NCBI GenBank assembly: GCA_905221605.1 | Contig: CAJNDS010000163.1 | Location: 124,001 to 188,000, forward strand | DNA from: Symbiodinium natans | Lineage: Eukaryota; Sar; Dinophyceae; Suessiales; Symbiodiniaceae | Length of the DNA stretch: 64,000 nucleotides | Reading direction: 5' to 3' | In this document: piece after piece, positions 1 through 11,900 of the stretch | Numbering within the stretch: the stretch's first letter is position 1 | Layout of the letters: the number at the start of each line of letters is the position of its first letter | Translations under genes and position numbers: made by a program | Notes under the pieces: model-generated | The model's database searches: none | What the model was told of the DNA's origin: nothing | Seen by the model: the letters and a program-made list of their open reading frames with translations, nothing else

Positions 1-3000
1 AATATCTGCAGGTGGAGATGAAGAGGCCATGGAAGCTGCCATGATCTTGAATCTTGTGGCATCTTGCACAGTCGCGACTTATGTCTTATCGCCAGACTGA
101 CAGCTCATAAGATACACACCTCAGTAGGACCTTTGGCGGAGCGGTAGGTTTCTGCACATTTTGTAAAGGGAAGGGTTTATCAGGTCAATGTAGTTAAGCC
201 TCTTCTGCAGCCTGGAATCGCTAAGTGGCAACAGAACTTAGCACAACAAAAAGAAGTCCACACTGGGGCATCGCTTCATTTGAAGCGCTGTCAAGCTGGT
301 TTTCACATCAGCGTTTGGTGTACTTCCCTTTCTGCCTTAAACTTGACTGCAGGCGGGAAAGATGATCGCAGACGCCATGGCCAAGGTGCCGGAGCATCCT
401 TTGGGTCTATCTTGCCGGTGATGCCGGAGGTTCGTAAGACTTTGGAAGGTTGGCGGCAGCGGCGTGATCTCTTTGGAGGAGTCGGCGACCTACTGTAGAA
501 CCTTCCATACTCACCGGGCAAGTCCGGAATTCCTCCAGGTCGCAATCGACGGATACCGAAGTCGAGCTCACAGAGGGTATGAACTTGGACAAGGCAGGAG
601 TCCCGTGCTCTGAGCTTCGCTACCACCTGCCCACTCGAAACAGTCTCGCGCAAATCGCGGCTGTGCCAGGGATACCTGTCTCCGTATCTGTGCCTCGATG
701 CGTCCAACCCAACGAGCCGAACTTGGGAAGCGTGCAGAGCTTATCCGACTCCTTCGATCGCATAGGTTGGCAGATTGGCTAAGTGGAGCTCCCATGCTGA
801 CCAACTGACGACTGCTTGTCTGCTACGGAGTATGCAAGCAACATGAAGCTCCTGGGAGCAATGCCTTCTCGTGGCCCCAGGAACGGGCCTCTGGTCCTGG
901 TGACGGATCAAAAGATCTCCATGGCACAGCAGGTGCTGCCGCCAATTTGTGGACTCCCGCTGGGTCGCGATGGGTCCGCATGACAGGAGCTCATCCCCAT
1001 CTTGACCATCGCAAAGCAGATGTCGAAGCCGCTCCTGATTGTTGCAGACACGATCGAGAAAGAGGCTTGCACCGTACAAGTATCTGGCAATGACACCACA
1101 CACTTAGCTTGAAAAGCGAGGTCCTGGCGACGCTGATCGTAAACAAGATCCGAGGCATTGTTGACTGCTGCTGCAGCCTGAGCTTGAGAATCTCATTCGC
1201 AGTCAGGGCGCTCCTGATCCCAGCATCGTCCTTGCTGCCTTTGTACCCTCTTGCCTTCCGTTGCGCGAGGTGCGATCCAAGCACCCGGTTTCGGTGACAA
1301 CCGCAAGGCCATTCTGCAGGCGGATTCCTCGAAGAAGGGAGAGTGTACCTTGCATCCTAAACCGCATGACATGGGGTGCATATGTATATATATGTATACA
1401 CATATCACGTAGATGTACATTTTCTAGTACATATGAGTGCACGCAGCCAATACAGCCGCTTCATCTGGTAATGTCATTCAGCCAAGTATTGAAATTGCAT
1501 CGGTCAGGCTGCTTGTACGCATGCAGCATCTATACCCAATGAAACCCTACAAGGGAAGGGGGAAGCAAAGGAAGGCAAGAACAATGCGTGGCAGAAGGCG
1601 AGCGGGAGAGGAGAGGAAGGGGCGAGGAAAGCAACCATTCCACGCATTCACACCTTTCCATCCTTTTGCAACTCCCTTCATGTTCCTCCAGTCCGGACAA
1701 GTTGGAGAATGAACAGAACAGGAAACCTGAGAGAAGGGATGTTCCTTTGCTTGTGCAATACAGATAGTTTTCTTCTTCTCTCTCGTAGTTTCCTCTCCTT
1801 GTCTCTTTTCAGAGAATGCAGCCGAGCAGGAAAGGAGTGGAATGACAGAGGAGAGGGAAGAGCGCCAGTTTGAGCATTCTTCATCTTCTACCCTCCTCCT
1901 GTTTGCATGCTTCGGAACGGAATGAGAGAGAATAATAAGAGGATTTGGGTCGAAGATGTGACAGACATGGAGTTATTCGCTTTTCTCATGCATCTGTTTA
2001 CCCATTCATCCTTTCTTTCTCTTATGTTATATATGGCTTTCAAAAAGATGCAGACAATGCACTGTGTCTAGTCCATGCGCGAATCCCAAAATCTTGGGGG
2101 AACAGAGAATATGCCCAGCCCTTTCCGCAACTCAACACAAAATGCCCTTGCCGCTTTGGGCGCCACTTCGAGCCCGCATAAACGTTATTGCGCTGTTCGC
2201 TCATGTGGTTAATAACGGTTCATGCCCCACACATAATATCTCCCCACATGGTGCCACTCCCGCCTCTTATGGCAGCATTCAGGACATTGCCTTGGTGACC
2301 AGTGCAACGTTGCTGCCTCAGTAGTCTCTTGCCTTGCACGCTCCGGATGTCTCGGAGGGCCTGGCCCAATGCAAATCTCAGATACATCACGGACGACCTG
2401 GGCCGCAAGCTAGAGTCCATCACGGCAGAGGACTTCGGCCGCAGTCCCAGACTTTACATTCGTAGCTAATCGAGTTTGCATAGGCCCAGCATTCCTTGGG
2501 CTTCGGCGTGGCGAGGTACTGCCAGACGGATCTCCGTCGGCAAGGACTTCGCCGTGATTTCTGTCGAATTAATTTCAAGCTGAACTCTGCGGACGGAAGC
2601 ATTTGTTTGACGGGCAGATCCCGGCAGGACTCGACCACAATTGTGGCGGATGCGCCCAAAGAGGCTCTGGACGACCGCTGCGAGCAGCTCCGGAGGTCCC
2701 CCAGCAGATGCCCATCGGGGCCATGCAGGTTTGTAGTTTGTAGAGGTTCGTCTTCGTAGTACTTCGCAGTTCGCCGATCGGTTTCTTCGTCGCACAGGGT
2801 GCGGATTGAATGCGCAACCTCAGGCAAATCGAGGAGACGAAGAGCAGCTACACGAAGGAGCAGCTCGAGAAGCGCCTGGCCAAGCTTGTGGGCGGCGTTG
2901 CCCTGATCAAGGCGAGCAAGGGAGACTTGGCGCAGCACGACATGCTCGACTTCGTAGCAGCATGCGGCAGCACTGGCGGCATGTGGCTGTGCCAGGTTGG

Positions 3001-4377
3001 CGCGACAACAGAAACAGAGCTAAAGGCCGGCGCCATTGGCTTCCATCTTCGATCATCCTGCCCTACGCGCTGTGATGTGACATCAGGACAAGAAGCTCCG
3101 ATTGGAGGATGCGATCAATGCCACGAAGGTAGAGTCACTGCCTGCAACTTGTCTGCAGCTGAGAGCCGCAAGCACCTGCCAGGCCGCAGTAGACGAAGGC
3201 ATCGTGCCAGGTGGGGGTGCTGCTCTGCCCCCGACTCAGCCTGGTTGCTTGCGGCGGCAAGAGGAGCAATGAGTGTGCGAGTGTGCTCGGTCAATGAGCA
3301 TGTTAATGAGCAGCGAGATGCCACCTTTCGCAAGCGCTGCGGACGTGGGCACCGGAAAACCTCTCGGAGGTGGCTTCGGTTGAAAGCATGGCCGTAACTC
3401 GAATGTCGCAGCTGAACAGCACCTTCGAAACCTGTGTTTTTAAGTGTGTCAGGATGAGCTGAAGGGTGCCCTGATTGTTGCCGACTCCATGAGTGCGCCG
3501 CTGAAGCGCATTGCGGTGTGGCCAGCCTGTTTGAGTGCGTCCAAGCATGACCAATCTCTTCATCTGTGGTGCTCCAGATCGAAGTAGCGTCCATCCTCCA
3601 GGCAAATTCTGGCCAAAATGGCGAGCTTGTAGCCGAGAAGGCAGACAGAGCGGCACAGAGTGGAGAAGCCATTGAAGGAACATCCAGGGACTTGAGAGGG
3701 CTCCCAGTCGACACTTGGGATTTGCTTCGGAGTCAGTGCTCCCAGTTGCAAAGGCTCCATGACTGGCATTCAGACAGGCTATGCTTCACACTCGATAAAT
3801 TTTGCTATATGATGCAAACACGCACACACACACACATGTACGAAGAATATTTTCCTATACTGCGTAGCCGGCTCCTGGCATACTCGTGGCATCTCCCACT
3901 CTGCTAGGTTGCGGACACGGCAGACACCAAGCAAGGACGGGCGACATCTTTTCCCAATTTGAGTCAGAGTCCCAAGCGGACCAGGCTTCGACGCCCTGCT
4001 GCTGGAGTATGCGGATATGCTTCAGCACGCTGCTTATGTTGATCTCTACTTTCCACGCCACTTGCTGACTTGCTCCTGCAAATCTTGCAGACCCAAGGCG
4101 GGGTATCATCGATCCGGCGAAGGCTTCACCACCAAAGGCTGACCTGGCACTTTTCTCTGTTCTTGCGTGCCTCGGAGGTGACGCGATCAGCCCTGCAGAA
4201 TGCAACCTCAATTGCAGCCATGATTTTGACTACCGAGTGCGCCAGGGGCTGACATTCGAGATCGTTTTAGGCATGGCTCCCCGGTGCTTGGCGCTGGCCC
4301 AGGTTGTGGTCGATGCTAACAGCAAGGATGACGATGATGACGATGGGGAGGAGGATTTTGACGCCCTGCCTCCCTGA
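1..4377 (+). CDS. CPN60: Chaperonin 60 (GroEL/Cpn60), plastid/cyanobacterial type, 5' end outside window, multi-exon
   Basis: ATP-dependent protein-folding chaperonin subunit. Exons read in order along the GroEL fold: ISAGGDEE (2-25), AGKMIADAMAK (353-385), VGGSGVISLEES (449-484), TDTEVELTEGMNLDK (to 593), GYLSPYL (from 670), LVLVTDQKISMAQQ (to 932), ELIPILTIAKQMSKPLLIVAD (from 987), EVLATLIVNKIRGIVD (about 1113-1161), AIQAPGFGDNRKAILQ (to 1319), YITDDLGRKLESITAEDFG (from 2392), RQIEETKSSYTKEQLEKRLA (2822 on, to 2911), VGATTETELK (2996-3025), DKKLRLEDAINATK (3087-3128), AVDEGIVPGGGAAL (to 3227), DELKGALIVADSMSAPLK (from 3453), GIIDPAK (to 4122), VTRSALQNATSIAAMILTTE (from 4178), and a last exon 4303-4377 ending in TGA. 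About the first 150 residues lie upstream of the window. VGATTETEL and EGIVPGGGA favour the plastid/cyanobacterial subtype over mitochondrial Hsp60 (inference). The tail is acidic (six Asp in a row, then GEEDFDALPP) rather than Gly-Gly-Met. The stretch 3516-4100 contains further exons I could not place. Confidence 0.9.
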
Positions 4378-7232
4378 TTGACTGACACAACGAGCCAAAG
4401 AGAGCACACGCCGGGACGCACGAGCCGTTGCCAGGATTACTGAGGCCAAGAGCTTGGTGGTAGCCTTACACATCATCGCTCACCTCTTTTTCTCGTCGTT
4501 TTTTCTCTCCCTCTTCGAAAATGACACAATATCATATGTCAAACCCTGTGATGTGTGGCGCTGAGGCTTTGAATTGGCCCTGTGCTGCAACCTGTGATGG
4601 TTGCTGGTCTTCATGTGCCTAAGTACAATGTTGCTACAGCTTGTTGCTGCAGTCTGTTGCAAATGTGGCAAACTGCAACAGCTTTTGCTGTGGAGACGAG
4701 ATTCCAGGGGGCACATGGCAGACCATTTTTGTCTCTGAGTGCACGCGGGCCACCTGCAGTCCGAATGCGGTCTCCTGCGCGGTCCTTTGGGTGGTAGGCT
4801 GTGGGTAGGTGTTCTACATACCCGACCCGTTGCAGGACCTGTTTAGGACTCTGGCAACTATGGGTGTACCGCGCTTCAGGGACTTGCACGATGTGTAGTG
4901 TTGATCCGAACGGATGGCAGGCGGGGATGAGACATCAACTCTCTAGGTGAGTATATACTTGGAGCACTGTTGATGAGGTGGGCGATTGGCAAGTCGTGTT
5001 TGCATGCAACCTCATCCCCGGGTAGAGTGACTCCGCGTCTGGGTGTGTGCAATTTCTTCGCACCGCCTCGGCCAAGATGGAGACAGCGATCCACTGGAAA
5101 ACAGCTCCCCCTAGGTTCAGAAGCTTCCTCGCAAGCTTGACTTTAAGTTCCTTCAGCTTGTCTCCATCCTTTGGTCAGCTCTTTGTCTCTTGATCCTCAA
5201 CGGAGCAGAGGGATGCCAAAGACTCGAAGAAACTGGCTACGTGCCGAGCTCCGAGAGAGGCACCGAGAAAAGCTGTTCGATCTCAAGATTCATTATTTTT
5301 GTTATTATTCTTATTATTTTTATTTTTATTATTATTATGCGGTCATGGCGGCCATACGCCGCATGAATCGACGCCGCAGTTTCTGCAGGTCCGGCCGTTG
5401 CTCCTGCGGCCACGGGCTCTTTTGTCCATGGTAGAGAGACCAACCAAAACCAGGCGAGTAGTGAACCAGCGCTCACCTCTGTCGCTCCCATGATTCGCTT
5501 TGCCTGCCAAGTGTATGCATACAAGTTATAAGTACCTGGCACTGGCTCCCACTAGAAGCCCCGCTAGTTTCGATTGATAGAGATTTACCCCCAGGCATGA
5601 CCTGAAGCTGAAGGCCCTAGAAATCCCGGATTGCACTTAAGGATAGTCAAGCAACGCACAAGGGGAAAGTTGCGGCGGCTCCGTATTGCTCCGTGCAGTA
5701 CTCTTCCAATCCTCCGCCTCGCCTAGTGGCTGTGGAGGCCGGATTTCTGAGCTATCGAGACACAGGGTTCCAAGCAGTTTGGCGAAAGGACTGATGGCTC
5801 CATGGACCCATGACACACGAGTCGCCCCAGATGGCAGTGCTTGCCCGCTTGGGGTGTTCTTATGTCGTCTTGCGTGCATCCATGACGGAGTCAGAGCCAG
5901 CGCCCTCATCAGTCTTGAACAGGCTTCATGTATCTATTTTCATTCCTTGCTTAATGCCAGCGCCGGCGAAGCGCAACAGAGACGTCTGCCGACAAGCCTG
6001 CTGGCGATGACAGGCCTGGCCTCTCGTGCTCGGGCAGAAGCATCGGATCGTTTAACGTTCTCGTCAGCCTTTACCCTTTCTGAGGACCTTGAAGAAGAGC
6101 GTAACAGCTCGGAGCCCAGATGCGCATAGTTCAAAGCTCAGTGAGAGCTCTGAGCCCAAACGACGCAGCAATCTTGCCCAGACGAGTAGCTACCAAGCGC
6201 CAGGAACAGCTGGGATCCAAAGGGCATCCCCGACTTGCTTAAGTCGCGGAGTGCTTTCTCGCTGTCGCTGGTAGATGCGATCACCAAGTCACCATGCGGT
6301 GTGAATATGTCAAGATGCCGATCCGATCTGCTATGGTTCAGCGGCATAAACGCGCACAAGACTGTAGCTGGTTTTGTGGCACAGGCCTCAAATCCCCAGT
6401 AAGCCCTGTTCCCAGAATGCTAACCTGTTTTGAAGTGTTGCATGTTGGCAGAGTCTGCTGGCAGGACCACCAGAGCCAGAACGTTCACAGAAGGCTGTGG
6501 GCTCCCGCACGCCACAAGTCTGCCTGCGGATGCCGTGTTGGCCTGAGGGCAGAGTCGAGTTGACGAAAGCTGGCGCCTGCAATCGCCACAGACGACTCCA
6601 AGACTGAGGACAAAGACCTGACGACCGAGACAACGGGTGTTGCGCGAAAGTCTGCCTCCCAATCGGGCGGAAGAACCCTCGGGGTGCAACAGAGTCTGTA
6701 TTCCAAGCAGTCGAGTCAACATAACGCGCTTAAGTCGTCGACTCTTAGATTACTTCTTTGAATTTCATACTTCCTTTCCTGTGTTCGGAGGTTCCGCTCC
6801 GCCGTTTCTCGGATGGGTCTGGCCTTGAGGCCCACCTTGACCAGGTCCGACTGGCCGCCTGTGATTTGTCACGTGCTAGGGCAAGACATGCTGTGACAGG
6901 ACCCGTGCAGCTGATGATGTCACGCACACCACGTCGGAGTGCGAGAAAGATCTTGAGGAACGGGAAGACACGGCTGAAACACATGACTTATCGTGACTGC
7001 GCTGAGCTCCACCAAGCTCCGATTTCAGGCATCATTGAGACCACCAGGAAGGAACCGCCCAGTCTTGCCCTCGGGCAGAGTCGTTCTCAGGTAGAGGTGC
7101 TGTTCAGTCCTGTTTCATGCCAGGGCATAGCAGAGATTGCTTTTGACAGCGGTACCTCCCAGTGACCTTGGACGTTTGCCACATCAGCTCGTTGGCCTGA
7201 TCGTACACTCCGATCTGGTTTATTCTTGAAAG
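4378..7232. other. Region between chaperonin and TRPM-like gene, no supported gene
   Basis: Reading frames are short and none resembles a family I know. It may hold the chaperonin 3' flank and unrecognised 5' exons of the channel gene that follows, since TRPM proteins have residues before the first segment recognised at 7233. A TTATT-rich low-complexity stretch lies at 5291-5338. Confidence 0.5.
5291..5338. repeat. TTATT-rich low-complexity tract
   Basis: Almost pure A/T sequence built from TTATT and TTTTA units, unlike its GC-rich surroundings. It is probably intronic or intergenic. Confidence 0.8.
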
Positions 7233-8884
7233 GTACTGCTTGATTTCACATGCGGCCCTTCCAGAGCAGTTGCTGGAAAGGATTGTCCAACCTGCCCGAG
7301 TCCAAGCGCTTCCACTTGGAACATTGTGGTATATTGTGGTGTAGATTTTCCCCCGCACATGTCTCCAGTGCGCGTGTGTGTCTTGTGCTTACAAAGGAGT
7401 GGGGGCTTCGCAGTCCCAACCTTATCCTCTCCATCATGGGAGGCGCCGTGCTCATCGCCCAGCACTGCCATGGCCCCTCGCTTTCTTTGTGTGGCTGTCC
7501 CTGCAGGTGCAGGGAACATGAATCTGCCTCCTGACAAGTTTGACATCGATGGCTTTTCACAGGGACTGGTTGAGGCAGACCTTGAGAGCTACTGAGCGCC
7601 TCTCTGGAGCTGCCAAGCGCGTATGTGATGCTTTCTAGGCGGCTACCCGCACCTCTGCCTGGGTGATTACTGGCGGCACTGCCAGTGGAGTGATGGACAT
7701 TGTTGGCAAGGCTTGTTATTTCCATTTCTTCTTGTTTGTGATGTAGGCGTACGTAAGCCGCCTTTGGGCACATGGACTGACTTGCGCAGGCAATGCAGAG
7801 GCACGACAAGCAGCGCCAGGCCAGTCCTCCATCACTGGCACATGCTCTCTCCGTATGCTAGTCGGACCTTGTGAGGTGCCGTGCCTTGGAATCACGCCAT
7901 ATGGCGGCCGTCTCAGACACTGAGGGCAGTGTTTGATTTTGTCAGGACATCGCCTGACTGTGCAGGGGCGCTTACCTGCAAATGGCGTGACCTTGTCAAC
8001 ACGGTCTACGTGGGGCTCCCAAGCATCAGCACATGTGAAACAAGATGAGTGGGCATCAGCTCAGGAGCCCGATTGCGGCTCAGGGACGAAGGCCCCCAGC
8101 CTCAGAAACAAACAGCCTGCGAGGCTGACGCAGTGCCGATGCTGTCCTCTGTGAGGTGGATGCCGCTTGCGCAAAACCTTCGGAAGGGGCCGCACCCGAA
8201 GTCGATGGAAACATTCCATTGGCAGCTCTCCAGGAGCTCTTGCCATTCGTTGCCATCCACGTGTACATACGTGGAGAGTGGAGAGTGTGCATGGCCAGGA
8301 CAACCACTCTCACTTTATCATCTGTGACAATGGCGAGGTTGGAGAAGTCTGGTGGTGACGATGTGCGCTGAACAGTCTTCGAATATGATCGAAGAGGTCG
8401 GAAGCAAAGCCTTTGGCACCGAGATCCAGTTCCGTGGCCTGCTCAAAGTTGCTTAAAGCCCAACTCTGCAAAGCGAAGCCTTTTGACAGCCCAAGGCACG
8501 AAGTTCGAAGAATTCGTGACGAGGGTACGCCAAAGTCGATCCTTGAGTGCTGAGCAGCTACGGTACCTGCTGATGCCATGAACAGCCCGGGTGAGATCAG
8601 CTTCCTGTTCGCAGGGCGTGACTGCCGGGGGCATGCGAACTCGAGTTCCTCGTGTGCTGCACCTAGACTATCCCACACCACTGATCTTTCGGATGCGTCT
8701 GACTCTAAGCACCAAATTGACAGCACGCCGAGGTGATGATATTGGTGAATGGTGGCAAGATCTCCCTGATCTCCCTCGTGCAGGCGTTCGGAGTCTCAAC
8801 CCAGAGCGAGTGAATTGAGAGCGGACAAGCGGCGCCCTGGCCAGGCCATCAACACGGGCTGCCCTCTGGTGGTGTGCCAAGGCT

Positions 8885-8915
<31 letters not shown>

Positions 8916-11900
8916 CCTCCCGTTTGCAAATGCTTTTCGGCTCGTGGCTTTTTCCCGTACAGGAACAGGCCGCATTGCCGATGTCATCTGCCGGATTCTC
9001 GAAGAGCCTTGCTTGGCAGACACGGATGACGAGGAGGAGGTCTCCTCGCCCTGTGCCTTTGCGTGCAATTGCTTGACTGGGTCTGTTCAGCAGGACAGCG
9101 CGAGTGGCTCGGAGAAAGATGCAGACCGCCAGTTCCGACAAGCCTTGGACAGGGCCGTGCAGGTGGGGCTGCAGGTCTTGGAAAGGCCTTGACTTGTCAG
9201 CCGATCTGTGATGTTGCCAGGAGTTCATGCCGAAGGACACCCTGGCTCCCGAGGATGTGGCGAACTTCCAAACAATCGCCGAACCCTCGACGCCCTGGAA
9301 TTCGGACGTTTTCCAAAGGATCTTGCCAGAAACGAACTATATGCACGTATGTGTGTATGTGTGTCTGTCCGTCTGTCCTGTCCGTCCTGGTTGTCTGTCT
9401 GTCTGTCTGCCTGTCTGTCTGCCTGTCTGAGACCGTCTGTCTGTCTGTCTGTATTGTATGTCTACATTGTACACGTACATAAGACCTGAATACATGTGTA
9501 TATGTGTATATCTACATATTATATATCACATACGTGTATGTATATCCATAGTCTATAGGTCCTGAGCGAGATGGTGGAGATCTACACCATCAATGACCGC
9601 TTCGAGGCGCCGTTTCCTGCACCCTTTTGCAGCCTCTACACACATCATCCATTCTCAGAAACATCAGATTTGCATTTTCTTTATCATTATCTCTTCCTTT
9701 CTGAGTCGGAACAGATCTCCATCAGAGGACGTGGTGCTGCGTGCCGTGCTGGGCAACGCCATCAGGTCCACGGAGAATGTGGGCGTATGGCCTGTCCAGC
9801 ACGTTTGGGGTTTCTCCTGGGGCATGACAGATTTGTTGGAGTGAAAGCTTGCTACATGACTTCCCACAACAGAACCTGCCCCACAAGCCTAAGGCGTCTA
9901 AGAAGCGTCAGTATGACGAAGCTCGCTCCTTGGAGCCTGCGGGAGTTCTCGTTTACCAATCAATCCCTGTCTCAAGTGTTTCAGGCGGGTCAAGCATCGA
10001 CCGCGGGCCTTAAGTGGTATGAACATCAAGTAGTCAACGTGCTGTGAGCCCATCGAAGGCTTAGTGTACTTGACTTTTGGAGTGGGGATGGCGCGGGGAC
10101 GCCAGGCAGCAGCTCTCCCTTGCGGTGCAGTGGGGCTGCCAGAGCCTTTCCTGTTTGAATGAGTTTGAATCCCATGTGAGAGACAGTGAGAGCTCTCTTG
10201 CAGAACTCCAAGAGCTGCGGGACCCTCTTAGGTGAGAGCTACTACGACCGCTTGGGCCAGAGGCGCAGCGAGAGTTGACTCAACTTTTGCAGCCCCGCGC
10301 AGCGCGATTCGATGCGGAGGCTCGTGCAGGAAAGGGGTGGCTCCGAGCGAGGGCCCGAAGCTGCTTTGGCCTCAGACAATTCGCTTCTTTCGTATCTATT
10401 TGGCAAACCGAACGCATCAAGAATGAGAAGCCTAAGTGAATGAGTTGCAACAGTTTACGAACACATGATGGTCAATGTTGGGGTTGCGTTAAAACTCATC
10501 ATACAACATGAGATCCGCTTAAACGAACTGGTGATTAGCAGTAGGAAAGCGTACAATGCGTACCATGCAGCAGCCGAAAGCAACGTCCGCATACGAGATG
10601 CCCCTGAGGCAATCCGGCTCGTCTTCAAGGAACTCGTCGGTTTTGGCTCCCGGGAGGCTATGATTTTATGCCGCGAGAGGCCATGTAGCTAGGGAGAGGC
10701 TGTGAGATCCTCGCAAGGCTAAGACGCCCATCACCCTGGTCCGCAGTGTGCGCGAGAATGCAGGCTTGCGGCTTGCTGAAGCGTTTGATGGTTGAAGCGG
10801 TTTGCCTGCGAACCGATGGGGCCAGACTTTGGTGAGAGCGCACACATCATGGCATGCCCATGCGCAACCTCAGAGCCCGAGGCGTGCTGGTGACGTGGCT
10901 ACTGCAGCACTACCTGAAGCAGATGGACCAGTTCGAGGCTCCCAGTATGACCCAGCTGTGGAGCTTGAGGCCACGGCATGTGCAGGGCCCATCTAACCCT
11001 AAACCCTTGCCTTTGGCAGGTCAGTGCCGAGACCTTGCCGCCTGAAAAAGATGGCAAGCCCTGTGTTCACTGGAGCCGCCTCGGCTTCCAGGCAACGGGC
11101 CTGGTGTTCGGAAGAGTCGTACAGTCCTTGCCATGTAACCTCCAACCTCCGCTGATTGTTCTCATGACTCATGACGCTCATAACTTCGTGCTCCCGAGGA
11201 GTCCTGGACATCCCTGGAGGGCCTGCTCCTCTGGTCCATCGAGAAGGCTCGCGCATGACGAAGCTGCAGGACAACTGAAGATGCGTGAAGCTTGCTTTGA
11301 TAGGAGGCTCCTTCTTCTGTGTTGGAGACCATCTGGTCGTACATGGAGGAACCTGCCTGCAAAACTCCGGAAACACCCAAGCACAGTCAAGAGCAGCTCC
11401 TTGTCAGGATCCGGTGCATGCTGCTCTGGTGGCAGCATCTGCTTGCCGCGACACTGCTGAGAGGGAACACTTCTATGCATCGTACGGGCCCCAGGGCCTT
11501 GGCTCGAATCCTGTACTCTGCGATCACAGTACTTAGGTATCAGGATGGTCTTGCCAAGAAGGAGCTGGATGACGCAGCCGATCGCTTCGAAAGGCGCAGT
11601 GGTAGCACCACCCTGAACACGCAACCGTAGAGTCGAGTACTTACCGAAGTCGAAGCTGGCTGATGGCCTTGTGCTGCCGCAGGCTGGCGTGCCTCGTTCT
11701 TGAGGACCTCGCACTGTCTGGCAAAGGCCCTGACATGCTTGAAATGCGCTTGAGATGTGGAGTATTATGGAGCTCAACACTCCCCACCAACGCGATGCGC
11801 GGCCAGGCGTGGACTACCTCTTCCGCGAGTCTGCAAGATGGCAGGTCGGCAGCCATCTAAAGCAATGCAAACGAAGTCGCGACCATTCTGTGGCCGCGGC

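Noticed and set aside
10978-11140. ELMO domain suggested by HWSRLGFQATG
   Set aside because: The segment lies within the TRPM-like gene, the following residues do not fit ELMO, and the match is too short.
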